A model generated the notes under the pieces. That model was not told the DNA's origin and did not search any database. It saw only the letters and a program-made list of their open reading frames with translations. From the NCBI RefSeq assembly GCF_001942465.1, contig NZ_MKJY01000366.1, positions 1 to 51,178 of the forward strand: a stretch of 51,178 nt of DNA, read 5' to 3'. The DNA comes from Actinomadura sp. CNU-125 (GTDB lineage Bacteria; Actinomycetota; Actinomycetes; Streptosporangiales; Streptosporangiaceae). Numbering within the stretch: position 1 is the stretch's first letter; each line of letters begins with the position of its first letter. Shown in pieces: positions 42,793 through 50,958 of this stretch. Both the position numbers and the translations under genes were made by a program.

Positions 42793-44363
42793 CCCCCGAA
42801 GGACTCGCGCACGCCGCCCTCAAGGCCGGCCAGCAGCTGGTTGCCGCGCTGTACTCCCGCGTCAGCAAGGACAAGCGCGGCAACCACCGCTCCGTCGAAG
42901 ACCAGGACACCGAGAACCGTGAGGTCGTCGATCAGGAAGGCTGGCACATCGGCGACGTGTACTGCGACAACGACAAGTCCGCCTCCCGCTTCGCGCGGGG
43001 GACGCGTGAGGACTGGGACCGGCTGCTGGAGGACGTTGCGGCTGGCCGGTTCCACGTCGTGGTGCTGTGGGAATCGTCCCGCGGTGACCGGCGGCTGGCG
43101 AACTGGGTGCTGTTCCTGGACCGCTGCCGGGACCTGGGCGTCCTGATCCACATCACCTCCCATCAACGGACCTACGACCCGAGGAAGCGCCGCGACTACA
43201 AGACTCTCGCGGAGGAGGGGCTGGACTCGGCCGACGACTCGGAGAAGACGTCCGAGCGTCTCCGCCGGGACAAGCGGAACGCGGCGAAGAAGGGGAAGCC
43301 GCAGGGCCGCAACCTCTATGGCTACAAGCGCATCTACGAGGTTCAGCCGGACGGGAAACGGGAGATCGTCGACATCATCTTCGATGAGGAGCCACGCACG
43401 ACGACCGATAAGGAGGGGCAGGAACACGTCTACTCGCATGCTGAGGTCGTCCGGGAGATCGTGAAGCGCCTCGCGTCGGGGGACTCGCTGCGGGGCGTGA
43501 CGGTCGACCTGAATCGCCGCGGTATCCCATCCCCGCGGAACGGGAAGACGGGGTGGCAGCCGACCCGGCTGAGGGAGATCGCAACGAACCCCGCCTACGT
43601 GGGGCAGCGTGTCCACCAGGGGGAGGTGCTGCAGGGCGTGGAAACGGTCTGGAAGCCGCTGGTGGACGAGACGATGTTCCACGCGTGCATGGAGCGGTTC
43701 ACCCGGACGGGGCGGGCTCAGCACCTGGAGGGGGCGGTGAAGCGACTGAACGCCGGGCTGGCGACGTGCGGTGTGTGCGGCCGGTATGTGCGGCGGATGG
43801 GGCCGCGGGTCCAGCCCGTGTATGTGTGCGCGCCGGACAGCAGGTCGGGGTTCGGGCCGGCGACGGGCTACTGCGTGTCCCGCAGGGTCGCCGATGTGGA
43901 CGCGTTCGTGGAGCGGTCGATGTGGCTGCGGCTCGCGCGGCCTGACCTGGTGGACCTGATGAAGCAGGACGAGGACGCCGATGAGCGTCTGGCTGCGCTG
44001 CTGCAGGAGGTCACGGAGAAGCAGGCGCTGCTGGACGACGCCCGCGACCGCGCGGGCCGCCGGACGCTGTCGCTGGACAGCCTGGAGCGGCTCGAGCGGC
44101 AACTGGTGCCGGAGATCGAGCGGGCGCGGATCCGCATGCGGGAGACGCGGGTCGCGCCGGTGCTGCGTGATTTCGTTGGGCGGACGCTCGATGAGGTGCG
44201 GGCGGAGTGGAATCGGCGGTCGATTCCGCAGCGTCGTGAGGTGATCAGGGCGTTGACGGAGAAGGTCGAGATCATGCCGCTGCATGGCCGTAAACGCTAT
44301 GAGCCGGACGAGTCCGTCCTGATCACTTGGAGGCAGCCCAATCGGGTGACCACTGCGAACTAG
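42789..44363 (+). CDS. Large serine recombinase (phage-type integrase)
   Basis: A 524-residue integrase. The resolvase domain begins with VAALYSRVSKDKRGNHRSVE, with the catalytic Ser26 in the RVS motif, followed by LWESSRGDRRLANWVLFLD and the SERLRRDKRNAAKKGKPQG linker helix. The recombinase domain (LNRRGIPSPRNGKTGWQP, TNPAYVGQRVHQGE) and a Cys-bearing zinc-ribbon part (TCGVCGRYV, then GYCVSRR) follow, then a coiled coil at about 395-455. It integrates and, with a directionality factor, excises the element by one-way site-specific recombination. GTG 42789 overlaps the DUF2252 stop. The gene ends in the CTAG shared with the convergent gene. Confidence 0.93.
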   Translation: MTPEGLAHAALKAGQQLVAALYSRVSKDKRGNHRSVEDQDTENREVVDQEGWHIGDVYCDNDKSASRFARGTREDWDRLLEDVAAGRFHVVVLWESSRGDRRLANWVLFLDRCRDLGVLIHITSHQRTYDPRKRRDYKTLAEEGLDSADDSEKTSERLRRDKRNAAKKGKPQGRNLYGYKRIYEVQPDGKREIVDIIFDEEPRTTTDKEGQEHVYSHAEVVREIVKRLASGDSLRGVTVDLNRRGIPSPRNGKTGWQPTRLREIATNPAYVGQRVHQGEVLQGVETVWKPLVDETMFHACMERFTRTGRAQHLEGAVKRLNAGLATCGVCGRYVRRMGPRVQPVYVCAPDSRSGFGPATGYCVSRRVADVDAFVERSMWLRLARPDLVDLMKQDEDADERLAALLQEVTEKQALLDDARDRAGRRTLSLDSLERLERQLVPEIERARIRMRETRVAPVLRDFVGRTLDEVRAEWNRRSIPQRREVIRALTEKVEIMPLHGRKRYEPDESVLITWRQPNRVTTAN

Positions 44364-45477
44364 CGGTGACCGCGGTCCCCACCCTGGTGGTTGCGGGATC
44401 GGTCCGGTCGATGGTGGTGTCGCTGGCCTTCGGACGCTTCGCGGTTCTTCGCCCTCGGGCGGGAGCGCGCATCGGTGTCGCCGGCTGGGGCCGACTGTTC
44501 CGTCTTCTCGAGCTCGGGCGTTGGCGTCCCGTTATCGATCTGGTCGATGGGGTTTTCCGTTGCTGGAGTGGGGCTGCCCGCCGGGACGCTGGTTGTGGGC
44601 GAAGGCGTCGGAGATGGGGACGTCGGCGGGGGCTCCACAGTCGTCGTTGCCGACGCCGTCGCCATCGGGGTGGGAGAGTTCGTCGGCGTCGACGACGGTG
44701 TCGGCCCGGGGAGCGTGAAATCCGAGGCCGCCGCTGGGGGCAGGAACACGTCGGTGCGCGCCGCTTCTGCGGAGGTGGGCAAGACGGTTAGCGGTTGGTG
44801 GTGCGCGGCGGCGGCGGGTGGCCGGGAGAGGACCCCAGGGTCGCTGTCGGAATGCGGTACCGCAGGCAGCATCGGCGCGAACGCGAAACTCGCGGCGCAC
44901 GTGCCGCTGGTGATGGTCTGCCCGAACGCGCCCAGGAACGGGAGAGGGGAGAGGGCGGTGAGGCGCCGGCGTCGTTGCCGTGCTTTCCGGAGAGGGCCGG
45001 TGGAGGTGCCTGGTCGGCACGCCCAGATTTCCTCCCCGTTGCGCTCCCAGATGGCGAGCACGAGTTCGTGGGGGAGATCGAGGACGATGCCGGTGCAGGT
45101 GGTGGTCGCGACGATGTCGCGAAGCTGCTGAAAACTTTCGTTCTCACGGGCCGGATCGGGATTGCAGGTGGTGCGGTCGAGGAGGACAGAGCGAAGCGGA
45201 CCGTAGTTCCGTTGATGGTGACGGAGTAGCTGCCATCAGGCGTTCCGTTGCGGAGGGCGGCGATGTACGTAACGGGTACGTCGGAGACGAACGTCCGGGC
45301 GTTGAACTCGGCGACCGCGTCGTCCATCTCGGCGTGTTCGAGGTAGCGGTCGAGGTCGGGGTGTCGGGTGGTTTGCCGAGTGCGGACATCGATCCACGAC
45401 AGGGCGCGGAGCTCGTCTAGGGGGATCGGACCATCGTCGGGGTTCGGGGCACCGGAGCCATCGACGCTGATAGACAT
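44360..45477 (-). CDS. Hypothetical protein with Pro/Thr-rich C-terminus (one frame break)
   Basis: The N-terminal part (PIPLDELRALSWIDVRTRQT, then VSDVPVTYIAALRNG) and the part from about 45200 on (DRTTCNPDPARENESFQQLR, GIVLDLPHELVLAIWERNG) lie in two frames that join near 45205-45215, so I read them as one gene of about 370 residues. Next come a basic patch (KARQRRRR), a weakly hydrophobic stretch of about 30 residues and a long Pro/Ser/Thr-rich tail. This suggests a membrane-anchored or surface-exposed protein, but no family is recognised. It shares the CTAG stop with the integrase. If the break is real, a 233-residue protein from 45061 could still be made. Confidence 0.5.
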
Positions 45478-45618
45478 GCAGGCACACCTCGGCTGTTTCG
45501 CTGCTTGTGCAGTTGTCGTGTGTGTGCCAGGTCCCCGTATAGATGAGACACCCGTTGCGGGCGTGGTGTTGACGTTGTACCGGCAAGGTTACGTGATCGT
45601 GACCTAACAATCCGTGTT

Positions 45619-45628
45619 GCAACGTTGC
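45619..45628. promoter_or_regulatory. GCAACGTTGC palindrome with further GTTGC/GCAAC arms
   Basis: A perfect 10-bp palindrome between the minus-strand hypothetical gene (start 45477) and the end of the XRE gene (45657). Another GCAAC arm follows directly. Possible regulatory site of the 45477 promoter. Confidence 0.25.
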
Positions 45629-45656
45629 GGCAACGATTGGTCTGGCGGTAGAGGCC

Positions 45657-46208
45657 TCAACTGGCTTGCGGGGGGTCCTGCTCTCGTGCCAGGTGTCGAG
45701 CAACCATTTGGTTCAGAGCGTTGCTGAGATGCAAGAGCGCCTTGCTGTCGCCGGCGAGGTCGCCGCGTTGCAGTCGCACAAAGTGAATGGCGGCGCGGCG
45801 TTGTTCGACAGTGAGGTCTGGAGTGAGCCAGATGTGCTGCTCCCACTCTTCAAGATCAGGCAAGCTCACAGACTGTGGAATGTCGGGGTTTGTCCTAGTT
45901 TGCGAGCTTGTGGTACCTGCCGTTTGCCGGGTGCGTCTTTCCGGTAGCCGCTTGATCGACGAGTCGGCTAGGGCGGCCTTGATCGATCCCTCGGCAACCT
46001 CGTATGCGACCTCGATTGCCGTGATCATCGGCGTGCTGAAGTTGGTGCGGCGAGCCCCTTCGATGTCGGAGATGACCCGGTACTCGATTTTCTTCTCTCG
46101 GCAAAAGACGCGACGGTTCCGGTACCTGGGGTCGAGGTCGATGCGTCTGCTGACGAGTAGGGCGGCGATCCTCCGCCAGGAGGGGTCGGCGCTCGCTTGG
46201 CGGGCCAT
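45657..46208 (-). CDS. XRE-like DNA-binding protein, probable element repressor
   Basis: A 183-residue protein. The segment RRVFCREKKIEYRVISDIEG followed by ARRTNFSTPMITAIEVAYEV has the pattern of an XRE helix-turn-helix as seen in phage and integrative-element repressors. The C-terminal half (LPDLEEWEQHIWLTPDLTVE) is helical and may mediate dimer contacts. It is divergent from a small XRE protein at 46415, with clustered GGACT/AGTCC half-sites in between, a repressor/Cro-like arrangement. Probably keeps the element silent. Confidence 0.7.
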   Translation of the reverse strand: MARQASADPSWRRIAALLVSRRIDLDPRYRNRRVFCREKKIEYRVISDIEGARRTNFSTPMITAIEVAYEVAEGSIKAALADSSIKRLPERRTRQTAGTTSSQTRTNPDIPQSVSLPDLEEWEQHIWLTPDLTVEQRRAAIHFVRLQRGDLAGDSKALLHLSNALNQMVARHLAREQDPPQAS

Positions 46209-46246
46209 GGTTCTCCTCGTCGCCTGAGCCGGAGTGGGGTCAGGTG

Positions 46247-46403
46247 GGACTCAGTGGGACTCGCGCGCAAGCTTAGAGCACTTGCATCCGCGTGTGGATA
46301 CTGCCCCGGTTAGGTGTACCTAAGAGTCCCCTCAAGGTGACGTCAGTCCAGAAAAAGGAATCAGAGTCCTCGAATCTCTGGACTGGATAGGACTGACAGT
46401 CCT
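46247..46403. promoter_or_regulatory. Operator region of the element: eight GGACT/AGTCC half-sites
   Basis: The pentamer GGACT or its complement AGTCC occurs at 46247, 46257, 46325, 46345, 46365, 46380, 46390 and 46398. The last two make a perfect 6-3-6 inverted repeat (AGGACT-GAC-AGTCCT, 46389-46403) 12 bases before the ATG of the plus-strand XRE gene; the first two are tandem copies of TGGGACTC near the minus-strand gene. This is the probable binding region of one or both XRE proteins. Confidence 0.65.
46310..46323. promoter_or_regulatory. Inverted repeat TTAGGT-N2-ACCTAA
   Basis: Perfect 6-2-6 inverted repeat in the middle of the divergent XRE region and distinct from the GGACT sites. A second regulator could bind here. 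Confidence 0.4.
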
Positions 46404-46414
46404 ATGGTGGCGTC

Positions 46415-46666
46415 ATGCCCGAGATGCAGACCCTCCCCTACGACGCGGACAAGATCCGCGACCTGCGCGAACGGGCCGGGCTGAGCCTGATCGAGCTCGG
46501 TGTCCGCACCGACCGCCATCCGGAATCCCTCCGCAACATCGAACGGAACCGCAAGAACGCATCCCGCCTGATGCTTGCCTGCATCGCCAAGGCGCTCGGG
46601 GCCGACCTCGACGACATCGTCCTGGAGGACGAAGTCGTCGAGCAGCCGATGAAGGCCGCTTCGTGA
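46415..46666 (+). CDS. Small XRE-family regulator (Cro/excisionase-control-like)
   Basis: An 83-residue protein that is almost entirely one helix-turn-helix: DKIRDLRERAGLSLIELGVR, TDRHPESLRNIERNRKNAS, LMLACIAKALGADLDDIVLE. It is divergent from the XRE-like protein at 45657 and the first gene of the rightward operon. By layout it resembles a Cro-type switch protein or an activator of element transfer. The next gene overlaps its stop by 4 bases. Confidence 0.85.
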   Translation: MPEMQTLPYDADKIRDLRERAGLSLIELGVRTDRHPESLRNIERNRKNASRLMLACIAKALGADLDDIVLEDEVVEQPMKAAS

Positions 46667-46863
46667 GCGGCGGCCAGGCCAAGCGCCCGGCGTGGTGGCG
46701 GCCCGGCATGACCGACGCCGAGGCCCGCATCTGGGAAGCCGCAGAGCGCGCCGCCGACTCCGCCCCGGAGATCCGCCGCGGCGACGACGTGCACCTGAAG
46801 CTCCGCCCGCTCCTCGCGGGCTGGCTCACCACGCCCCCGCAGGAGACGCGGGACGCCGCCTAG
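46663..46863 (+). CDS. Small hypothetical protein (66 aa)
   Basis: GTG start overlapping the stop of the XRE gene (GTGA). The protein, with KRPAWWRPGMTDAEARIWEA and LKLRPLLAGWLTTPP, is a short helical, Trp-containing protein of no recognised family. Translationally coupled and followed 6 bases later by a hairpin terminator. Confidence 0.65.
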   Translation: MSGGQAKRPAWWRPGMTDAEARIWEAAERAADSAPEIRRGDDVHLKLRPLLAGWLTTPPQETRDAA

Positions 46864-46869
46864 CAGAAC

Positions 46870-46899
46870 GGGCTCGACCGGTTGCGCCCGGTCGAGCCC
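46870..46899 (+). terminator. Hairpin terminator after the XRE operon
   Basis: A perfect 12-bp stem (46870-46881 with 46888-46899) around a 6-base loop, followed by TT. It separates the switch gene from the small-gene array and could also allow regulated read-through. Confidence 0.75.
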
Positions 46900-46946
46900 T
46901 TGACCAACCGACCACCCGTCATCAGCAGGAAGGAAGTCGGCTAGCT

Positions 46947-47078
46947 ATGAAGAAGCGTAACCGGATCGCCGGGCCCGTTGAGGCCGCCGGGGCGATCATC
47001 CTGGGCTCCACGTGGGTGTGCGACACGCACGGCACGGTCAACGCCCAGGGCACGACGTGCGAGGGGTGCGCGTCATGA
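46947..47078 (+). CDS. Small hypothetical protein with Cys pair (43 aa)
   Basis: A 43-residue protein (MKKRNRIAGPVEAAG, then VCDTHGTVNAQGTTCEGCAS) with three Cys and one His that could form a zinc ribbon-like knuckle. It has an AAGGAAG ribosome site 10 bases upstream, and its stop overlaps the next ATG (ATGA). Short Cys-rich proteins of this kind are common in actinophages; no function can be given. Confidence 0.6.
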   Translation: MKKRNRIAGPVEAAGAIILGSTWVCDTHGTVNAQGTTCEGCAS

Positions 47079-47707
47079 CCGCCGCGACCGAGATCGCCGA
47101 GCGGTTCAAGCGTGAGACCGCGAACCACGAGATGACCGTGCTGCACGACGACGGCCTGTACCGGCACGTGCGGTTCATGGCCCCGAACTCGGGCCTGTAC
47201 CACTTCGACCTGGTCACGTGGCCGGGCTACCTGTCGATCAGCGGTGACATCGACGGCTACGTGTTCCGCCGCGCCGACGACATGTTCCAGTTCTTCCGCG
47301 GCTCCGCGTGGAACGGCGAACCCAACTTCACCTACTGGGACGAGAAGGTCACCGCTGGACGCGACGGTCTGAAGACCTACAACGAGGACCTGCTCCACGA
47401 GTGCGTCGCCGACGAGCTGAAGGACGCCGAGGAGAACTACCCCGGCGTGACCGACGCCTGGACGAACGCGACTACTGGGATCCTGCCGGACTACTACACG
47501 ACCACCGAGCAGGACGCGCGATACGCGCTGGAGCAGTTCACGTACCTCCCCGACGGGGAGAACGGTAAGCCGTTCCGCTTCTACGACACGTGGGAGTGGA
47601 ACCTGCGGGACTACAACTGGTCCTTCCTCTGGGCCTGCTGCGCGATCGTGTGGGGCATCGCCCGGTACGACGCCGCCCAGGCCGTAGGGCAGGCGGTGGC
47701 GTCATGA
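47075..47707 (+). CDS. Phage-like hypothetical protein (210 aa)
   Basis: An acidic, aromatic-rich 210-residue protein (VLHDDGLYRHVRFMAPNSGL, HFDLVTWPGYLSISGDIDGY, DTWEWNLRDYNWSFLWACCA). It resembles the conserved unknown proteins found in Streptomyces phages and integrative elements; I cannot assign a function. ATG overlaps the previous stop, and its own stop overlaps the next start, so translation is coupled throughout. Confidence 0.75.
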   Translation: MTAATEIAERFKRETANHEMTVLHDDGLYRHVRFMAPNSGLYHFDLVTWPGYLSISGDIDGYVFRRADDMFQFFRGSAWNGEPNFTYWDEKVTAGRDGLKTYNEDLLHECVADELKDAEENYPGVTDAWTNATTGILPDYYTTTEQDARYALEQFTYLPDGENGKPFRFYDTWEWNLRDYNWSFLWACCAIVWGIARYDAAQAVGQAVAS

Positions 47708-47901
47708 CCGTCATGCTCACCAAGCCCGAGTGGGGTGTCCGCTGCACGTGCCCCGTCGAGGAAGTCGACGTTCGCGCGAGCGAGGCTGACGCCCGCCGCT
47801 GGCTGCGTGCCCTTCACTTCTGCGGCAACCACGATGCCGTCCTGGTGACCCGCGCCGGGGACGGGCCGTGGCGCCCGGTGGAGACGGCGGTGACCCGGTG
47901 A
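47704..47901 (+). CDS. Small hypothetical protein (65 aa)
   Basis: A 65-residue protein: MLTKPEWGVRCTCPVEEVDV, then ADARRWLRALHFCGNHDAVL. Three Cys and two His could bind metal, but no known finger is matched. ATGA overlaps with the neighbours on both sides (start with the previous stop; a GTGA at the end with the next). Confidence 0.6.
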   Translation: MTVMLTKPEWGVRCTCPVEEVDVRASEADARRWLRALHFCGNHDAVLVTRAGDGPWRPVETAVTR

Positions 47902-48245
47902 CCGCAACGAGCCTCGACGCCGAGCACCTCGGCACCAACGTGTGGGACGCGCTGGTGTCCGCCGGGTTCGAGCCCGGACCGGATGGCTTCGACGTCCTCA
48001 AGCCCCTGCGGGAGTCCTTCGACCACGTCGTGGTCGTCGCCCGCTTCGAGCACGGCATGTACGGCCTCGGCACGCCGGGTGTGCGCCGTGGCCGCTACTA
48101 CCGGCTCGCGGGCGCTCTGACCGAAGCCGGCTACAAGAACGCGACCCTGAAGATCGACGGGGTTCCGCACGCGCTGATCGTGCCCGGTGGTTCCCGGACG
48201 GCCGACGAGATCGCCGCCGACCTCGGAGGCGATGGCCGTGGCTGA
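47898..48245 (+). CDS. Hypothetical protein (115 aa)
   Basis: GTG start overlapping the previous stop. The protein contains LDAEHLGTNVWDALVSAGFE and YYRLAGALTEAGYKNATLKI, a mixed alpha/beta composition. No family recognised. Its last 14 bases overlap the next gene. Confidence 0.6.
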   Translation: MTATSLDAEHLGTNVWDALVSAGFEPGPDGFDVLKPLRESFDHVVVVARFEHGMYGLGTPGVRRGRYYRLAGALTEAGYKNATLKIDGVPHALIVPGGSRTADEIAADLGGDGRG

Positions 48246-48648
48246 GCAGACGAGCAACGACTTGGTCGAGCAGGCCAAGTGGATCGCGAAGGCCGCGACC
48301 GGCCTCGAGACCCTCATCAACGAACGCGCCGACGCGAAGGCCGAGGCTGCGCTCGTGCGAGCCCACCTCGAGGCGGACGAGCAGATCAAGGAAGTCCAGG
48401 CGCGCCTGGGCGGCGAGGTGCGACGCCAGGAAGACCTCATCGAGGAGCTGCGCCGTCAACTCTCGACGTGCGCCCGAAACATCGACCGGCACACCGAGCG
48501 CGTCCGCGCCCTTGCTGAGGCGCTGGGTGTCCCGGCGTACACGCCGTGGGAACTGCTCATCGCCAAGGTCCGCAAACAGGGCGATACGTGCACCTGCCCC
48601 CACCGGCCCACGAACCCCCTCAGCGCGCAGGACGGAGAGCGACAGTGA
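48232..48648 (+). CDS. Coiled-coil hypothetical protein (138 aa)
   Basis: Start at the ATG 48232 with GGAGG directly upstream (an in-frame GTG at 48238 is possible). Residues 20-90 are a long amphipathic helix with heptads (LVRAHLEADEQIKEVQARL, RRQEDLIEELRRQLSTCARN), so the protein is likely an oligomeric coiled coil. The C-terminus has a CTCPH motif. Function unknown. Confidence 0.65.
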   Translation: MAVAEQTSNDLVEQAKWIAKAATGLETLINERADAKAEAALVRAHLEADEQIKEVQARLGGEVRRQEDLIEELRRQLSTCARNIDRHTERVRALAEALGVPAYTPWELLIAKVRKQGDTCTCPHRPTNPLSAQDGERQ

Positions 48649-48878
48649 TCGAGCGCACCAGCAGCGGCGACGTGGAGCTGACCACGATCCACTACCGCGA
48701 CGAGACCGGACCCTTCTACTACGTCGTCATCGACGGCACGCCCGTCCTGCCGGAGATGCCGCTGCCGTGGGACGAGGCACAGCGGAAGGCCGAGTGGGAG
48801 CGTGACGAGGACCCGGACGTGTGCGTCGAGGTCGTCGCGTGCACGGACGAGGACCTGAAGTGGGCGGGCGTCCGATGA
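48645..48878 (+). CDS. Hypothetical protein (77 aa)
   Basis: GTG start overlapping the preceding stop. A beta-rich acidic protein: LTTIHYRDETGPFYYVVIDG, then VCVEVVACTDEDLKWAGVR. No family recognised. The stop overlaps the next ATG. Confidence 0.6.
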   Translation: MIERTSSGDVELTTIHYRDETGPFYYVVIDGTPVLPEMPLPWDEAQRKAEWERDEDPDVCVEVVACTDEDLKWAGVR

Positions 48879-49222
48879 CCGAGATCAAGCCCGTCGAGGG
48901 CGGCCCGCACGACCTCGTGCACACGGCCGTGACGGCGCTGAAGCGGCGGCGTCCGTACACCGCCGAGGTTGACGCGCTGCTGCTGTTGCTGCTCCGGCTG
49001 TGCGGGCAGCACCAGGTGCCCGACTATCCGATGCCGGACCGCCGGTGCTCGTGCGGGGCTCGGATCCCCTGGGGGGACTTCGCGGGCGTGCCGTGCCCGG
49101 AGATGGTCCCGGTGCTGGACCTAGCCGAGGCGATCGTCGCCGACGACCGGCGGGAGCTGGTCGACCTGCGCGCCGTCTACGCCGCCAATCACAGCGAGCA
49201 GGACGGAGGGACCCGTGGCTGA
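48875..49222 (+). CDS. Hypothetical protein with Cys motif (115 aa)
   Basis: ATG overlapping the previous stop. VDALLLLLLRLCGQHQVPDY is a short hydrophobic helix; the Cys-bearing RRCSCGARIPWGDFAGVPCP could be a zinc knuckle. Function unknown. Its last 8 bases overlap the next GTG start. Confidence 0.6.
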   Translation: MTEIKPVEGGPHDLVHTAVTALKRRRPYTAEVDALLLLLLRLCGQHQVPDYPMPDRRCSCGARIPWGDFAGVPCPEMVPVLDLAEAIVADDRRELVDLRAVYAANHSEQDGGTRG

Positions 49223-49703
49223 CCAGCAGAAGCCGATGTTCGGTGCAGAGAGCGCGCGTCTCGCCGCGATCCGGGCCCGCAAGACCGCCGCTTCCAAGGG
49301 CACGTGGCAGGTCGTGGCGGACCTCGACCCGGCCGACGGCGCCACCCTGGCCATCGACGCCGGGGATGTCCGGGTCGCCGACGTGTTCGTCCCGGCAGGG
49401 GTCACCCCGGCGGAGCAGAAGACGGCGGAGGCGGACGTCGAGTTCATGGTGCACGCCCGCGCGGACGTGACCTACCTGCTGACGCTGGTGTCCCGGCTCC
49501 GTGGGGAGAACGCGGCGCTGGTTGAGACGGTCGCGGCGGCCGACACCGAACGGGACCGACTGGAGGCCGACCGGGCGTTCGTCGAGTCCGTCGTCGTCGC
49601 GTGGGAGTGCGGGGGTGCTCACCCCGGCGACGCCCGTGACGCCCTCACCGCGATCCGTGACCGCCTCTACGCGCGCACCCCGGCCGCCGAGCCCGGCGCC
49701 TGA
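49215..49703 (+). CDS. Hypothetical protein with coiled coil (162 aa)
   Basis: GTG start with GGAGGG upstream, overlapping the previous gene. Residues 1-30 are basic (ARLAAIRARKTAASKG); residues 35-65 are acidic strands; residues 75-140 are a long helix with heptad character (LLTLVSRLRGENAALVETVA). Phage-like, function unknown. Confidence 0.6.
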   Translation: MADQQKPMFGAESARLAAIRARKTAASKGTWQVVADLDPADGATLAIDAGDVRVADVFVPAGVTPAEQKTAEADVEFMVHARADVTYLLTLVSRLRGENAALVETVAAADTERDRLEADRAFVESVVVAWECGGAHPGDARDALTAIRDRLYARTPAAEPGA

Positions 49704-49760
49704 CCTGACCACCTGCGGGGCCGCCGCCACCCGCGGCGCCCCCACCCCCAGGAGACCCAC

Positions 49761-50731
49761 ATGACCGCCACCACCAAGATCGAGTGGACCAACGCCACCT
49801 GGAACCCGGTCACAGGCTGCACCAAGGTCAGCCCCGGCTGTGACAACTGCTATGCCGAGACGTTCGCAGAGCGGTGGCGCGGCACGCCCGGCCACCACTT
49901 CGAGAACGGGTTCGACCTCACGCTCCGGCCCGAGCGACTCGAACAGCCGCTCCGTTGGCGCAAGCCCCGCCGGATCTTCGTCAACAGCATGAGCGACCTG
50001 TTCCACGAGGGCGTGCCGGACGAGTTCATCGCCGAAGTGTTCTCGGTGATGGCCCGTGCTCCGCAGCACACCTTCCAGCTCCTCACGAAGCGACACGGGC
50101 GGATGCGGTCCCTGCTGAACCGGCCGAGCTTCCGCGACAACCTCGCCCACCTCGCACCGTGGCCCCTGCCGAACGTCTGGCTCGGCGTATCCACCGAGGA
50201 CCAGAAACGCGCCAACCTGCGCGTACCCGCGCTCATGCAGACCCCGGCCGCCATCCGGTTCATCAGCGCCGAGCCCCTGCTCGGACCGATCAACCTGCAC
50301 CACGGCCTCACGCACTGCCCGGTCCACGACTTCCCCGGCGGGTTCTGCAGCGGACCGTGTCCCGACCGCATCGCCCCCGACTGGGTCATCGTCGGCGGAG
50401 AGTCCGGGCCCGCGCCCGCCCCATGCACCCCGACTGGGCCCGCTCACTCCGCGACCAGTGCACCCCCGCGGGGATCTCGTTCTTCTTCAAGCAGTACGGG
50501 GTGTGGGTGCCGGAGTCGATGCTCCTGCACACCAGCGGCGCACAGTCCGCATTCCTGGACACCGATGGCACCTTCCGCCCGCTCCACAACGGGCGGCCCG
50601 TCGAGCCGCCCATGGCGCGCGGTGACGCAATCACGGTACGCCTCGTCAGTAAGAAGGCTGCCGGGCGCGAGCTGGACGGCCGCACCTGGGACGAGTTCCC
50701 GGCTGCCGCCGTCCTGGGGAGCGACCGGTGA
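49761..50731 (+). CDS. DUF5131 / phage Gp37-Gp68 family protein (one frame break)
   Basis: About 323 residues. KIEWTNATWNPVTGCTKVSP followed by GCDNCYAETFAERW has a Cys cluster like that of radical SAM enzymes (C-x6-C-x2-C); RIFVNSMSDLFHEGVPDEFI and LPNVWLGVSTEDQKRANLRV are family marks. The C-terminal part (MHPDWARSLRDQCTPAGISF, FKQYGVWVPE) is in another frame; one more C in GGGCCC near 50408-50412 restores GPRARPMHPDW, so a missing base is likely. These phage/element proteins are thought to be radical SAM-like enzymes of unknown reaction. ATG at 49761 with GGAGA upstream. Confidence 0.85.
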
Positions 50732-50958
50732 GCACCGCCACCGCCGTCCCCGCCATCGCCGTCGCGATCATCGCCCTCGGATGGGCCATCGCCCGCATCG
50801 CCCGAGCCGGAGACGACCTCCCCGCCCTCTGCGACGTCCGCGACGAGCGCATCGACGCCCTCCCGCCCGACCACACCGACGGCCTCACCTGGGACCCGCG
50901 CTGGGACGAGGAACCCCGCCCCGGCACCGGGCCCCGACGCCACGGGGAGGTGCTGTGA
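50728..50958 (+). CDS. Small membrane protein (76 aa)
   Basis: GTG start overlapping the previous stop. Residues 4-24 (ATAVPAIAVAIIALGWAIAR) are one transmembrane helix; the remainder is acidic and Pro-rich. Probably a single-pass membrane protein of the element. No family recognised. Its stop overlaps the next GTG. Confidence 0.6.
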   Translation: MSTATAVPAIAVAIIALGWAIARIARAGDDLPALCDVRDERIDALPPDHTDGLTWDPRWDEEPRPGTGPRRHGEVL

